This document shows, in pieces, positions 1-7,002 of a DNA stretch of 26,481 nt; the first letter of the stretch is position 1, and each line of letters begins with the position of its first letter. The DNA is from Planctomycetota bacterium (lineage in GTDB: Bacteria; Planctomycetota; GCA-002687715; DRQF01), in contig WFTN01000523.1 of assembly GCA_015485455.1 (NCBI GenBank), positions 1-26,481 of the forward strand. Direction: 5' to 3'. The translations under genes were made by a program, and so were the position numbers. The notes under the pieces are model-generated. The model was not told the DNA's origin and searched no databases. It saw only the letters and a list, made by a program, of their open reading frames with translations.

Positions 1-1956
1 CCCTTTAACAACATCTTTCCTCGGTTCGCCGGGGTGATGGCAGATCGTTACCTTTATGTATCCTTGATGGGACTGGGAATTTTCTGCGCTGGAATCGGCC
101 TTCGATTCCAACAGGGGATGGCAAGACAAGTTTTTTCCGCCTTCCTCTTGGTGTTCGTTTTCGGTTTGGCCTTCTTGTCGAATCGGCGTTCTGAAGTTTG
201 GCGAGACAGTGAGACACTTTGGTTGGATGCCATGGATTCAGCGCCCCAGGCTATTCTCCCTTATCTTCAATTGGGTCAGGTCTATGAAGAAAGGGCTCAG
301 GGAGAATCGCTGACGAAAGCGAATTCACTTCTTGATGAAGCGGCAGTTTTGTTCGCCAAGGCCACGAGCCTGGGGAAAACGCCTCGGGAGAAATCTCAGG
401 CTCTGATCAAGTTGGCGTCTTTGGAAGCGCGGCGGGGGCGTTATCAAAGTGCCTTAGATGCCTTCAAACGCTTAGATCAAGAGCTGCCCCCAAACTTGTC
501 GAAAGCTGAGATCGAAGAGTTGGACCATGGGGCTGTCACCCGTGCATCTGCCCTGGCCGGTTTGGGCCGTTTTGAGGACGCTCTCAAAGTTCTCGAGGGA
601 GTGGGGGTTAAGTCACCTGCTGATCGGGAGGCTAGGCACAACCGTGCTGTGGTCAAGATTTTGATGGCCGACAAAATGCTACGAAGTGCCCACAGCGACG
701 CTGGCCGACAAGCAGCTGTTGATGCCTATAATCAAGGGCTGTTGGCCTATCGGGCGATTGTTGAGTTGTGGCCAGACTATGAAGTGGCTCGGCACGACTA
801 TCTGAACGCTTACATCCCAGCTATTTGGCTGAAGGATTATCACATCGACATCACCAAAATGGCCAATGCCTTGGTGCGTGATTTTCCGAAATCTGGCCGT
901 GCCTATTACTTGCGGGCCCGTGTCCTGAAAGAGGTGGATCCAGAAGGAGCTTTGCGTGACCTGAAGACCAGCGTTCAGCTCGATCCCTACCGAGAAGAGC
1001 CTTACTTGTTGGTTGTTCAATTGCTCCGCAGCACCGGAAAGAACAAGGAGGCCAAGCTTGTTATTGACAAGGGGTTGGCATCACTTCCTGACTCAAGTCG
1101 ATTGAAGTCGGCGCTCTGCGAAACCTATGTTTCCTTCGGCTACCACCATAAGAACACCCAGCGCCTTGACTATGGGGCGGAGGCCGCGGCTAGGGCGCGG
1201 GCCATTCAACCAAATTCAATCTCTGCTTGGCAACTCACGGCGGAGGTTATCCAGGAGCAAGCGGAAGTTGCCCGCAGCCCGTCGGAGAAAAAGCGACTGT
1301 GGAACCAAGCCAACAAAGCGTTCTTGAAATTGGAAGAATTGGATCCAGGGAACACCGTGGCTTTGTTGGGGCGTGCACGCTATCACCGCATCAAAGGGTA
1401 TGCTTATCTTTACACCAACTTGCCGAAGAACATTGCCAAAGATGTGCGCAAACGTCAGCGCCAAGAGATTCGCCGACAAGCTATGGAGGAGTTTCTGGTG
1501 GCGACAAGGCTGGCCCCCAGTGCAGAGGACTTGCGGGAAGTGAAAGTCTTGCTGGATGCCTATGCGTCTGAGTTCCGTGGCCGGGCGGAAGACTTGCTGC
1601 AAATCAATGATGTCCCCAGGGCATCGGTGGAGATCGAAAAGGCCATTCACTTCGCTCCCAACTCTGCGGAGAATCAAAGCACTTTGGCGCGCATCCTCTT
1701 GAGCTCTCTCCGTTTCGACGAAGCGGAGGAGGCGTATGAGGCTTGCTTGGGTTTTGAGCCTGAGAACCTACGGGCGCTTTTCGAGTTGGGGAAGTTACGA
1801 TTTGATCGTCGAAGATTCGCTCAAGCGCTGTCGCCTCTGAAAAAGTTCCTCAAGGTCACCACCGGAAACAAGAGCCCTGCTCTTGCGGACATTCGTAAGG
1901 CTGCCATGGCGCTGATCGAGACCTGCGAAAAGAAATCAAAGAAGAAGGATACTTAA
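1..1956 (+). CDS. TMTC-like membrane protein with TPR repeats, C-terminal part (5'-truncated)
   Basis: The frame is open from the first base of the window, so the gene starts outside it. The GTG at 34 and ATG at 37 are internal codons, not likely starts. The visible 651 residues begin in a membrane region. The motif MADRYLY followed by a hydrophobic stretch resembles the conserved ADRYLYLP motif of TMTC/DUF1736-type TPR membrane proteins, which are glycosyltransferase-like with many membrane spans. A second hydrophobic segment (about residues 42-60) is followed by R..VWRDSETLW, also typical where this family passes from its last membrane span into TPRs. The rest is helical TPR-type repeats with alanine/glycine and 'P' spacing, ending in a Lys-rich tail. 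The stop overlaps the next start (TAATG at 1954-1958), so it is translationally coupled to rsmE. The TPRs should face the periplasm. Substrate unknown. Confidence 0.8.
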   Translation, partial: PFNNIFPRFAGVMADRYLYVSLMGLGIFCAGIGLRFQQGMARQVFSAFLLVFVFGLAFLSNRRSEVWRDSETLWLDAMDSAPQAILPYLQLGQVYEERAQGESLTKANSLLDEAAVLFAKATSLGKTPREKSQALIKLASLEARRGRYQSALDAFKRLDQELPPNLSKAEIEELDHGAVTRASALAGLGRFEDALKVLEGVGVKSPADREARHNRAVVKILMADKMLRSAHSDAGRQAAVDAYNQGLLAYRAIVELWPDYEVARHDYLNAYIPAIWLKDYHIDITKMANALVRDFPKSGRAYYLRARVLKEVDPEGALRDLKTSVQLDPYREEPYLLVVQLLRSTGKNKEAKLVIDKGLASLPDSSRLKSALCETYVSFGYHHKNTQRLDYGAEAAARARAIQPNSISAWQLTAEVIQEQAEVARSPSEKKRLWNQANKAFLKLEELDPGNTVALLGRARYHRIKGYAYLYTNLPKNIAKDVRKRQRQEIRRQAMEEFLVATRLAPSAEDLREVKVLLDAYASEFRGRAEDLLQINDVPRASVEIEKAIHFAPNSAENQSTLARILLSSLRFDEAEEAYEACLGFEPENLRALFELGKLRFDRRRFAQALSPLKKFLKVTTGNKSPALADIRKAAMALIETCEKKSKKKDT

Positions 1957-2702
1957 TGAGCCTCGAAAGATTCTATCTTGATGGGACACTTGCTCCCCTC
2001 GGTGCTATGGTTTCCATTGATGGGTCGGAGGCTCTCCATATGCTGCGTGTCATGCGTAAGAGCGAGGGGGATGAAGTCACGCTCTTTGACGGTCATGGGC
2101 ATGAGGTAAGGGCTCTGATTGAAACCTGCGATCGACGCAGCGCCAAGCTCAAGATTACCAAACTCGTGGAATCTCAGCCCCATGAACAATGCGTCTTGGA
2201 GTTGGCGGTTGGTCTTCCCCGAGGTGGTGAAGCGGTCGACTTGGTACGGCGTGCCATTGAAGCTGGAGCTGATATTGTTCGTCCTCTTGTTTCCCAGCGT
2301 TGTGTCCATCGGCCAGACAAGAAGAAAGAAGAAAAACGAAAGGATCGTTTTCGCCAAGCGGCGATCACGGCCTTGAAACAATGCAACCGCAATAATATGC
2401 CCGGATTTCCCTCTCCCACAAAGTTGCGAAAGCTCGTCCTGGGAGAAGGACAAATTGGCGTCTTTGGTTCGACAAAAGAGGGTCTCAGTATGCGGACCTT
2501 CGAGAAGACCATGGGAGGAGTTCCCAAGAAAATGATGGTCGTGGTCGGGCCAGAGGGTGGATTCACGGACGATGAGGAAGAGTTCTTGCGCGCTGCTGGT
2601 TTTCATGGTTTGACCATGGGGAAGCACGTCTTAAGGGTAGAAACCGCGGCGGTGGCCATGTTGAGTTTCTTCTCTTCGGCGGCTCCTGGGGAATTGGCTT
2701 AG
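1956..2702 (+). CDS. rsmE: 16S rRNA (uracil(1498)-N3)-methyltransferase RsmE
   Basis: The 248-residue length is normal for RsmE, a SPOUT-class (trefoil-knot) enzyme that methylates N3 of U1498 in 16S rRNA using S-adenosylmethionine. The N-terminal PUA-like part carries the EALHMLRVMR...GDEVTLFDG pattern (H..V.R...G.....dG). The middle has the family's R..A..AL.Q..R...P pattern (here ALKQCNRNNMP). The SAM-binding knot is shown by VVGPEGGFTDDE (about residues 196-207) and MGKHVLRVETAA near the C-terminus. The start ATG shares one base with the preceding TAA stop, so no independent promoter is needed. It is a housekeeping gene with no obvious link to the secretion genes downstream. Nothing is missing from the expected motifs. 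Confidence 0.95.
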   Translation: MSLERFYLDGTLAPLGAMVSIDGSEALHMLRVMRKSEGDEVTLFDGHGHEVRALIETCDRRSAKLKITKLVESQPHEQCVLELAVGLPRGGEAVDLVRRAIEAGADIVRPLVSQRCVHRPDKKKEEKRKDRFRQAAITALKQCNRNNMPGFPSPTKLRKLVLGEGQIGVFGSTKEGLSMRTFEKTMGGVPKKMMVVVGPEGGFTDDEEEFLRAAGFHGLTMGKHVLRVETAAVAMLSFFSSAAPGELA

Positions 2703-2816
2703 CTCGACCATTTTTCCCAACAGAATTCTTGATTCTTCCTTGGCGTCTTCTGTCCAAAGTTCGTTATCCCGGTCAAAGTCCTTGCTCAAATAGGAAAGGC
2801 CTCGCATCATAGGATT
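2703..2816 (+). other. 114-bp intergenic gap before the sigma-54 activator gene
   Basis: No coding sequence, convincing terminator or clear sigma-70 promoter can be picked out by eye. A GG...GC pair near 2775-2790 has an 11-nt rather than a 10-nt spacing, so it is not a sigma-54 promoter. The downstream gene has only a weak AGG (2811-2813) as a ribosome-binding site. Confidence 0.5.
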
Positions 2817-4790
2817 ATGTCAGTTCGATTCTCCTTAGAGCATGACGGGGTGACCCGTACTTTTGAATTGCGCAAGAGTGTGGTGACTTTTGGGCGCTCC
2901 CATAGCTGTACTGTTCCCATTGATGACCCCGCTTTGTCGCGAACCCACTGTCAGCTTGAAGTTGAAGGTGCGGGTTGCTTTGTGCGCGATCTCAATTCCC
3001 GCAATGGGACTATTGTTGATCTCGAACGCATTGACCGTTGCGAACTAAGAAGTGGTGTCGAGGTTGCCATTGGCAATACCCTTATTACTTTTTTGGGGCA
3101 AGGTGAGGTTGCCTCTTCGACTTCCTTACCATCAAAAACCAGACGATGGACAGAGCGACTGTTTTCCAAAGAGAAAATTCGCGGCCCCAAGGGTCAGTCA
3201 ACGGCTGGCACCCAAGAGCTCAAACGTCTACGTCGTTTGCTTGAGATTAACCGCCAGATCGCCAGTGAAATTGAGCCCGAACGTGTGCTCTCCAATATCT
3301 TAGATGCAGCAGTTGAGTTTGTGGAAGCTGAGAGGGGTTTCCTCATGACTGTTGAAGATGACCAACTTTATATTCCGGTGGCTCGCGACTTTTGGCGCAA
3401 GGACATTCAGGCCCCGGCATTTGAGGTCTCCCGTTCGATTGCCTTGGAAGTGGTTAAGCGCGGCAAAAGTGTCATCACCGAGGATGCTAGCGAAGATGGC
3501 CGGTTTGAGGAGATGGTCTCGGTCTACAATTTGAAAATTAGATCTGTTCTGTGTGTCCCCTTGGTCAATCAGCGCAGTGTTGTTGGTGCGATCTACTTGG
3601 ACAATCGTTTTACGCGGGGAAGTTTTTCTCCGGATGACATGGAAGCCATTGAAGCCTTTGCTGACCAAGCTGCCATATCCTTGGTTAACAGTGGTATGAT
3701 CGCCAAGGAAAGAGAAGTGTCTGCAGGATGGCGGGAAGAGGCTAAACGTCGTTTCGTTGAGCTTCAGTCGGCTCAGGACCAGCTCAGCCAATTAGACGAA
3801 ATCACGGGTTTGCGAGGTGAGTTTCAGGCGATCGTTGGACGTTCCGAGTCTATTCGTGCTTGTTTGTCTGTGGTTGATCGGGTTGGCCCCAGTGATCTGG
3901 CTGTTCTGATCCGTGGGGAGAGCGGCACGGGGAAGGAACTGTTTGCTCGCTGCATTCACCAAAACAGTTTGCGTGCCGAAGGACCGTTTGTCGTCCTCAA
4001 CTGCGGGGGCTTCCCGGACGGGCTTATCGAGTCCGAGTTGTTTGGCGCCGTGGCCGGTGCCTACAGTGGGCTTAAAGAATCGAAAGCTGGTCTGATTGAG
4101 GCTGCTCACGGTGGGACGCTGTTCTTGGACGAAATTGGCGACATGCCTGAACCCCAACAACGGACTCTCCTGCGGGTCTTAGAATCGGGCGAAGTACGGC
4201 GCCTCGGGGAGAGTCAACGGCTTAAGGTTGATGTCCGTATCATCTCGGCGACCCACCAGGATCTGGAGGCTCGGGTGGAAGAGGGGCTGTTTCGAGAGGA
4301 TCTTTACTATCGTCTCAAAGGACTGGAACTCCGAGTGCCAGCTCTCAGAGATCGATCTGGAGACGTGGCCGCCTTGGTTCATCATTTTGCCAGCGAACAA
4401 GATATCCCATTCAGTTTCTCGGAGGAGGCCATGGAAGCCATGAGGGCTTACTCTTGGCCTGGGAATGTCCGGGAGTTACGCAATGAAATCTGCCGCTTGT
4501 CAGTCCTGGGCCGTTCCAACGTTGGGCTTCATGATCTTTCCGAGCCCATCCAGAATCCTCGGGTTGATCAAATGCCTGGAGGCCTCAAAGGTTGTGTGGA
4601 GGCTCTGGAAAAGCAGTTGCTGTCCGCGGCTCTCAAGCAGTTTGACGGCAACAAGACCAAGGTCGCTGAGCTCTTGGGGTTGTCACGTCTGGGGCTACGC
4701 AAGAAGTTAGCCCGCTACGGAATGGGTTTCGATTCCCCCAAGAAAAGTCCCTCCGCAAGCAAGAAGAATCCCGAACCGAACGTTGAATGA
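2817..4790 (+). CDS. FHA-GAF-AAA+ sigma-54-dependent transcriptional activator
   Basis: This 657-residue activator has four parts. An FHA domain (about 1-95; FGRSHSC 25-31, SRTHC 41-45, SRNGT 61-65) should bind phosphothreonine peptides. A GAF sensor domain spans about 140-295. A short helical linker leads to a sigma-54 activator AAA+ domain (about 335-560) with Walker A GESGTGKE (367-374), Walker [12 protein letters not shown] (432-442), REDLYYRL (493-500) and WPGNVREL (547-554). A Fis-type helix-turn-helix (about 590-633) ends in [19 protein letters not shown]. The sigma-54 contact loop, normally GAFTGA, reads GAYSGL (414-419) and lacks the usual HEKGAF lead-in. Such proteins convert a signal, here probably Ser/Thr phosphorylation plus a GAF ligand, into open-complex formation at -24/-12 promoters. 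The likely target is the promoter at 6880-6895. Confidence 0.93.
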   Translation: MSVRFSLEHDGVTRTFELRKSVVTFGRSHSCTVPIDDPALSRTHCQLEVEGAGCFVRDLNSRNGTIVDLERIDRCELRSGVEVAIGNTLITFLGQGEVASSTSLPSKTRRWTERLFSKEKIRGPKGQSTAGTQELKRLRRLLEINRQIASEIEPERVLSNILDAAVEFVEAERGFLMTVEDDQLYIPVARDFWRKDIQAPAFEVSRSIALEVVKRGKSVITEDASEDGRFEEMVSVYNLKIRSVLCVPLVNQRSVVGAIYLDNRFTRGSFSPDDMEAIEAFADQAAISLVNSGMIAKEREVSAGWREEAKRRFVELQSAQDQLSQLDEITGLRGEFQAIVGRSESIRACLSVVDRVGPSDLAVLIRGESGTGKELFARCIHQNSLRAEGPFVVLNCGGFPDGLIESELFGAVAGAYSGLKESKAGLIEAAHGGTLFLDEIGDMPEPQQRTLLRVLESGEVRRLGESQRLKVDVRIISATHQDLEARVEEGLFREDLYYRLKGLELRVPALRDRSGDVAALVHHFASEQDIPFSFSEEAMEAMRAYSWPGNVRELRNEICRLSVLGRSNVGLHDLSEPIQNPRVDQMPGGLKGCVEALEKQLLSAALKQFDGNKTKVAELLGLSRLGLRKKLARYGMGFDSPKKSPSASKKNPEPNVE

Positions 4791-4982
4791 TCTCGAATAC
4801 GGTATCCGGTCAAGTTCGCCAGTTTTTCGGGTGAATCCGCACCTTGCAAATTCTGCCAAAGACTTGGACTATTCGGTCCATGCAACATCTGATCAGAGAA
4901 CTGGCGAATCCGAATGGTACCCAAGTCAATATTTTCCGGTCCACTCCCCAAAAAGATGACGTCTTCATGGTAGGAGTTCATT
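4791..4982 (+). other. 192-bp intergenic region with a 10-bp perfect inverted repeat
   Basis: There is no + strand gene here. TTCGCCAGTT (4815-4824) and AACTGGCGAA (4899-4908) are perfect reverse complements 74 bp apart. A small dyad, GGAC/GTCC, lies at 4866-4879 between them. The minus strand is open across the whole region (from 4996 to 4715), but that frame has no ribosome-binding site and ends inside the activator gene, so I do not call it a gene. It could be a remnant. No clear terminator follows the activator. Confidence 0.45.
4972..4976 (+). promoter_or_regulatory. Shine-Dalgarno AGGAG setting the GTG start of the Rpn gene
   Basis: AGGAG is followed by 6 nt and then GTG at 4983. It is a strong, well-spaced ribosome-binding site, which supports the GTG over any later ATG. 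Confidence 0.75.
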
Positions 4983-6047
4983 GTGAAACCAAACAACCAT
5001 GATCGTTTTCTTCGTAACGTCTTCTCAACTCCGGCTCATGCTGCGGCGATGTTGGTGAAGTTCTTGGGCCGGCAATTCGCTTTAGACCATGACCTCTCCA
5101 CATTGGAGCTCGTCCCTGGAAACTTCGTTGACTCGGGACATCTCAGGCACGAAGTGGACTTCCTTTTCAAAGTGAAGAAGTCTGGGGGCAAGTCTGTCTA
5201 CATTTACCTCTTGGTGGAACACCAAAGTACGCCCTTCGCCATGATGCCTGTGAGGCTATTTCGATACGTATCCAGGATCTTCGAATCCTCGGATGCGGAA
5301 AATAGGTCCCCTCGCGATGTTCCGGAGGTCATTCCCGTGGTTCTTTACAATGGGCATCGGAAGTGGAATTCCCCCACCAAGCTCAGTGATTTCTATGACC
5401 GTGAGGACCCCAGCGAGTCTCTCGGTGATGCTGCGGTGGAGCTCAAGTACAGGTTGGTGGATTTGTCCAAGGTGTCTGACCAGCAGATTCGCCAGGAGGG
5501 TCCCGCCAATACCCATACCACCATCCTGGCCCTCCTATTTTTAAAACATATTTACGATGAGTACTTTGGTGCCTTGCTCAAGGAATGGGCTCACTACTTC
5601 GAGCAGGCTTACCGAGAAATCCAAGGAGAAAGCTTCTTGGAGAGCGCCACATATTATATTCTGGAGTCAACCGACGTAGCCCATGAGGAACTCATTGACT
5701 GTGTTGTTCCTTACACTGAACCGGAGGTGGAAACATTGATCAAAACAACAGGCCAAAAGCTCAGAGAAGAAGGTCGAATCCAAGGCCGCGCGGAAGGCCA
5801 CATGGAAGGACGCAAGAAAGGCCTCATGGAAGGGCGCAAAGAGGGCCGTGCGAAAGGCCGCCAAGAAGGCCGCCAAGAAGGCCTTCAGGAAGCCACGGCT
5901 AAGGCCCTTCGAATCGTCCTGATCTCGCGCTTTTCTGAACTGACTGACGAGCAGAATCGTAAGATTGATGGCGCCAATCTCGATCAATTGACCAACTATT
6001 TGGAACGGGTTTCTGGGGCTAAAACAGTTGATGAAGCATTGCGATAA
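4983..6047 (+). CDS. Rpn-family recombination-promoting nuclease / putative transposase
   Basis: This 354-residue protein has the N-terminal PD-(D/E)XK nuclease fold of the Rpn (YhgA-like, PF04754) family. The N-terminus FLRNVFSTPAHAAAMLVKFL matches the family opening. RHEVDFLF (D59 the candidate catalytic acid) is followed by YLLVEHQSTP (E79-x-Q81) and M..R..RY. RpnA of E. coli is a DNA endonuclease that raises RecA-independent recombination. Residues about 260-300 hold ten glycines spaced exactly four apart (units such as RAEG, RKEG, RQEG). This low-complexity GxxxG-like helix is common in long Rpn proteins and is followed by a helical tail. It sits between the sigma-54 activator and its presumed target promoter, in the middle of an accessory-looking patch. 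Its 3' end overlaps a minus-strand small gene. It could equally act in phage defence; the sequence does not decide. Confidence 0.88.
   Translation: MKPNNHDRFLRNVFSTPAHAAAMLVKFLGRQFALDHDLSTLELVPGNFVDSGHLRHEVDFLFKVKKSGGKSVYIYLLVEHQSTPFAMMPVRLFRYVSRIFESSDAENRSPRDVPEVIPVVLYNGHRKWNSPTKLSDFYDREDPSESLGDAAVELKYRLVDLSKVSDQQIRQEGPANTHTTILALLFLKHIYDEYFGALLKEWAHYFEQAYREIQGESFLESATYYILESTDVAHEELIDCVVPYTEPEVETLIKTTGQKLREEGRIQGRAEGHMEGRKKGLMEGRKEGRAKGRQEGRQEGLQEATAKALRIVLISRFSELTDEQNRKIDGANLDQLTNYLERVSGAKTVDEALR
5767..5890 (+). repeat. 12-nt-period repeat encoding a xxxG tetrapeptide array inside the Rpn gene
   Basis: Ten glycine codons occur at exact 12-nt spacing, in units reading roughly (C/A)GN-NAA-GAA/AAG-GGN/GGC. 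Adjacent units RQEG-RQEG are near-identical in DNA as well as protein. The array may expand or contract by slippage. Confidence 0.7.
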
Positions 6048-6162
6048 TCGCAACCACCACTGCGCCGCCCATCAATTCAAACATCGTTCCGAAGCCGAGT
6101 TCGTCGTTCAGCTTCATAACTCTCAAGAATAGGGCGTCCCCTGGTACGTGGTTGCCTGACAT
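6019..6162 (-). CDS. 47-residue single-pass membrane microprotein (hypothetical)
   Basis: The minus strand has AAAGGAG (6175-6169), 6 nt, then ATG at 6162 and 47 sense codons to a TAG at 6021-6019. The protein starts MSGNHVPGDALFLRVMKLND. It continues through a helix-forming stretch (ELGFGTMFELMGG) into a hydrophobic segment of about 12-14 residues (AVVVAIIAMLHQLF) that ends the protein. The Shine-Dalgarno is among the best in the window, which is the main reason for calling it. It overlaps the last 29 nt of the Rpn gene tail to tail, so the two transcripts would converge. It lies 51 nt downstream, on the same strand, of the decayed frame at 6214-6851. I do not recognise the family. A short membrane protein beside a nuclease gene could be a toxin, an antitoxin or a stray; no function is assigned. 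Confidence 0.55.
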   Translation of the reverse strand: MSGNHVPGDALFLRVMKLNDELGFGTMFELMGGAVVVAIIAMLHQLF

Positions 6163-6168
6163 AGGATT

Positions 6169-6175
6169 CTCCTTT
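6169..6175 (-). promoter_or_regulatory. Shine-Dalgarno AAAGGAG for the 47-residue minus-strand gene
   Basis: On the minus strand the order is AAAGGAG, a 6-nt spacer (AATCCT) and ATG. This matches the ideal anti-Shine-Dalgarno spacing and makes chance less likely for so short a frame. Confidence 0.6.
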
Positions 6176-6213
6176 CTCGTTCACTATTGCGCTGCTCGGT
6201 CGTCGCTGTTTTT

Positions 6214-6851
6214 TTACAGCAACATGTCAAAGCCGATGGGCTGAAGTTTGGTCTGGAGCCCTTTGCTGTTGAGATACTGCGTCATCTGGTCTTGGTGAGC
6301 TTCCCCGCTATCCATGACGGTGTCGTCCGTGGCTTTAGCGCGATCGCCCAAGAGCACTTGTTCCGGAGAGTTGACGGCAATCTGCTTCTCAACTTTTTGG
6401 AGCAGGGGATCTTCTCGAACCTCCAACACGCACTCAAGTCGCTGAAGAATCGTGAATGGTGGACCCACCTCCCTCAATTGAGATCGTTTGAAGTCATCCT
6501 GGAGTCAATCAAGTTCCAGATGTATGCCGCTGTTTGGGATAAATTGGTCGCCTGCGTTCTCCTTTACCTTTGTCCAGAGTCCAAAACCCAATTCAGGGAG
6601 CCCAACGGCAAAGCGATCCGACCCTAGGTGCAGATTCTGCAAGAATGCCCCGGGGAACAAGCCAACTGGGGGATTTCCACAAAACGTCACGACTTCGCTG
6701 TCGGTGGCGACAGCTTGGGCTAACTATGTTGACTATCAAGTGAATCGATGGGGGGGGCATAGGGGATACTGGCAACTAAGTTTCCGCCCGCTCTTTGCTG
6801 GTTTACGTTGCTCACCAGGGCAGCAGCCTTAAGTGCTTTGTTTTGAGTCAC
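6214..6851 (-). pseudogene. Probable decayed minus-strand gene, unrecognised family
   Basis: Reading the minus strand, three pieces look coding: purine-rich first codon positions, and leucine and glutamine codons like those of the neighbours. The first runs from GTG 6851 to TAG 6720 (43 residues, MTQNKALKAAALVSNVNQQR...). The second begins after a TAG at 6726-6724 in another frame and runs to TGA at 6507-6505 (contains GLFPGAFLQNLHLGSDRFAV). The third continues in the same frame from 6504 to TAA at 6216-6214 (contains LLGDRAKATDDTVMDS). Joining them needs one frameshift and read-through of one TGA. A run of seven G at about 6750-6757 is a plausible slippage site. The + strand is also open at 6187-6627, but it has no ribosome-binding site. 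I do not recognise the product, and the whole could be chance. Confidence 0.33.
6798..6818 (+). promoter_or_regulatory. Dyad CTGGT-N11-ACCAG, possible activator-binding site
   Basis: Two perfect 5-nt arms with an 11-nt spacer are centred near 6808, roughly 75-85 bp upstream of the sigma-54 promoter candidate. That is where enhancer-type sites for sigma-54 activators usually lie. The arms are short, so the call rests mainly on position. Confidence 0.25.
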
Positions 6852-6879
6852 TTATGGCTCTTGCTCTTTTGATGGCTGA

Positions 6880-6895
6880 TGGTATGTTCTTTGCA
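6880..6895 (+). promoter_or_regulatory. Sigma-54 (-24/-12) promoter candidate for the secretion operon
   Basis: TGGTATG-TTCT-TTGCA matches the consensus TGGCACG-N4-TTGCW at 10 of 12 defined positions. The invariant GG (6881-6882) and GC (6893-6894) are exactly 10 nt apart. Predicted transcription would begin about 12 nt past the GC, near 6906, giving a leader of roughly 95 nt before the ATG at 7003. A sigma-54 activator gene is the second gene upstream. Confidence 0.6.
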
Positions 6896-6905
6896 CTTCT
6901 CTTGG

Positions 6906-6923
6906 GGCCGGTCTTTCCCGGCC
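6906..6923 (+). promoter_or_regulatory. GC-rich hairpin at the predicted 5' end of the operon mRNA
   Basis: GGCCGG (6906-6911), loop TCTTTC, CCGGCC (6918-6923) form a perfect six-pair stem. No T-run follows, so it is not a terminator. If transcription starts near 6906, the hairpin would sit at the very 5' end of the mRNA, where such stems protect against degradation. Confidence 0.4.
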
Positions 6924-7002
6924 TATGTGCTGAGCCCTTTGCCCAGTACACATCCACCTAAAGATCATGGGACCTACACTGGGGTCTCGGAATTATTGAT
7001 TT

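Larger units (their letters stand above)
6048..7002 (+). other. 955-bp stretch without a clear + strand gene
   Basis: On the minus strand this stretch holds the 47-residue gene and the decayed frame. On the + strand it holds the sigma-54 promoter candidate and leader of the downstream operon. A 35-codon + strand frame at 6854-6961 (MALALLMADG...) has no ribosome-binding site and overlaps the promoter, so it is not called. No terminal repeats, insertion-sequence ends or tRNA are visible. Confidence 0.6.

Noticed and set aside
1953..2627. 224-residue minus-strand frame
   Set aside because: It is the antisense shadow of rsmE, whose own motifs are complete.
4715..4996. 93-residue minus-strand frame across the gap before the Rpn gene
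   Set aside because: It has no ribosome-binding site, overlaps both neighbours in antisense, and its last third is simply the reverse of the activator C-terminus. It may contain a remnant but is not supported as a gene.
6505..6507. In-frame TGA considered as a recoded sense codon
   Set aside because: TGA is used as the stop of clearly complete genes here (for example 4788-4790 and 9439-9441), so recoding is unlikely.
6187..6627. 146-residue + strand frame in the accessory gap
   Set aside because: It would start with TTG without a Shine-Dalgarno and lies opposite a minus-strand frame whose codon pattern looks more like coding sequence.
6854..6961. 35-codon + strand frame starting MALALLMADG with a signal-like core
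   Set aside because: It lacks a ribosome-binding site and covers the sigma-54 promoter candidate; it would not be transcribed from that promoter.
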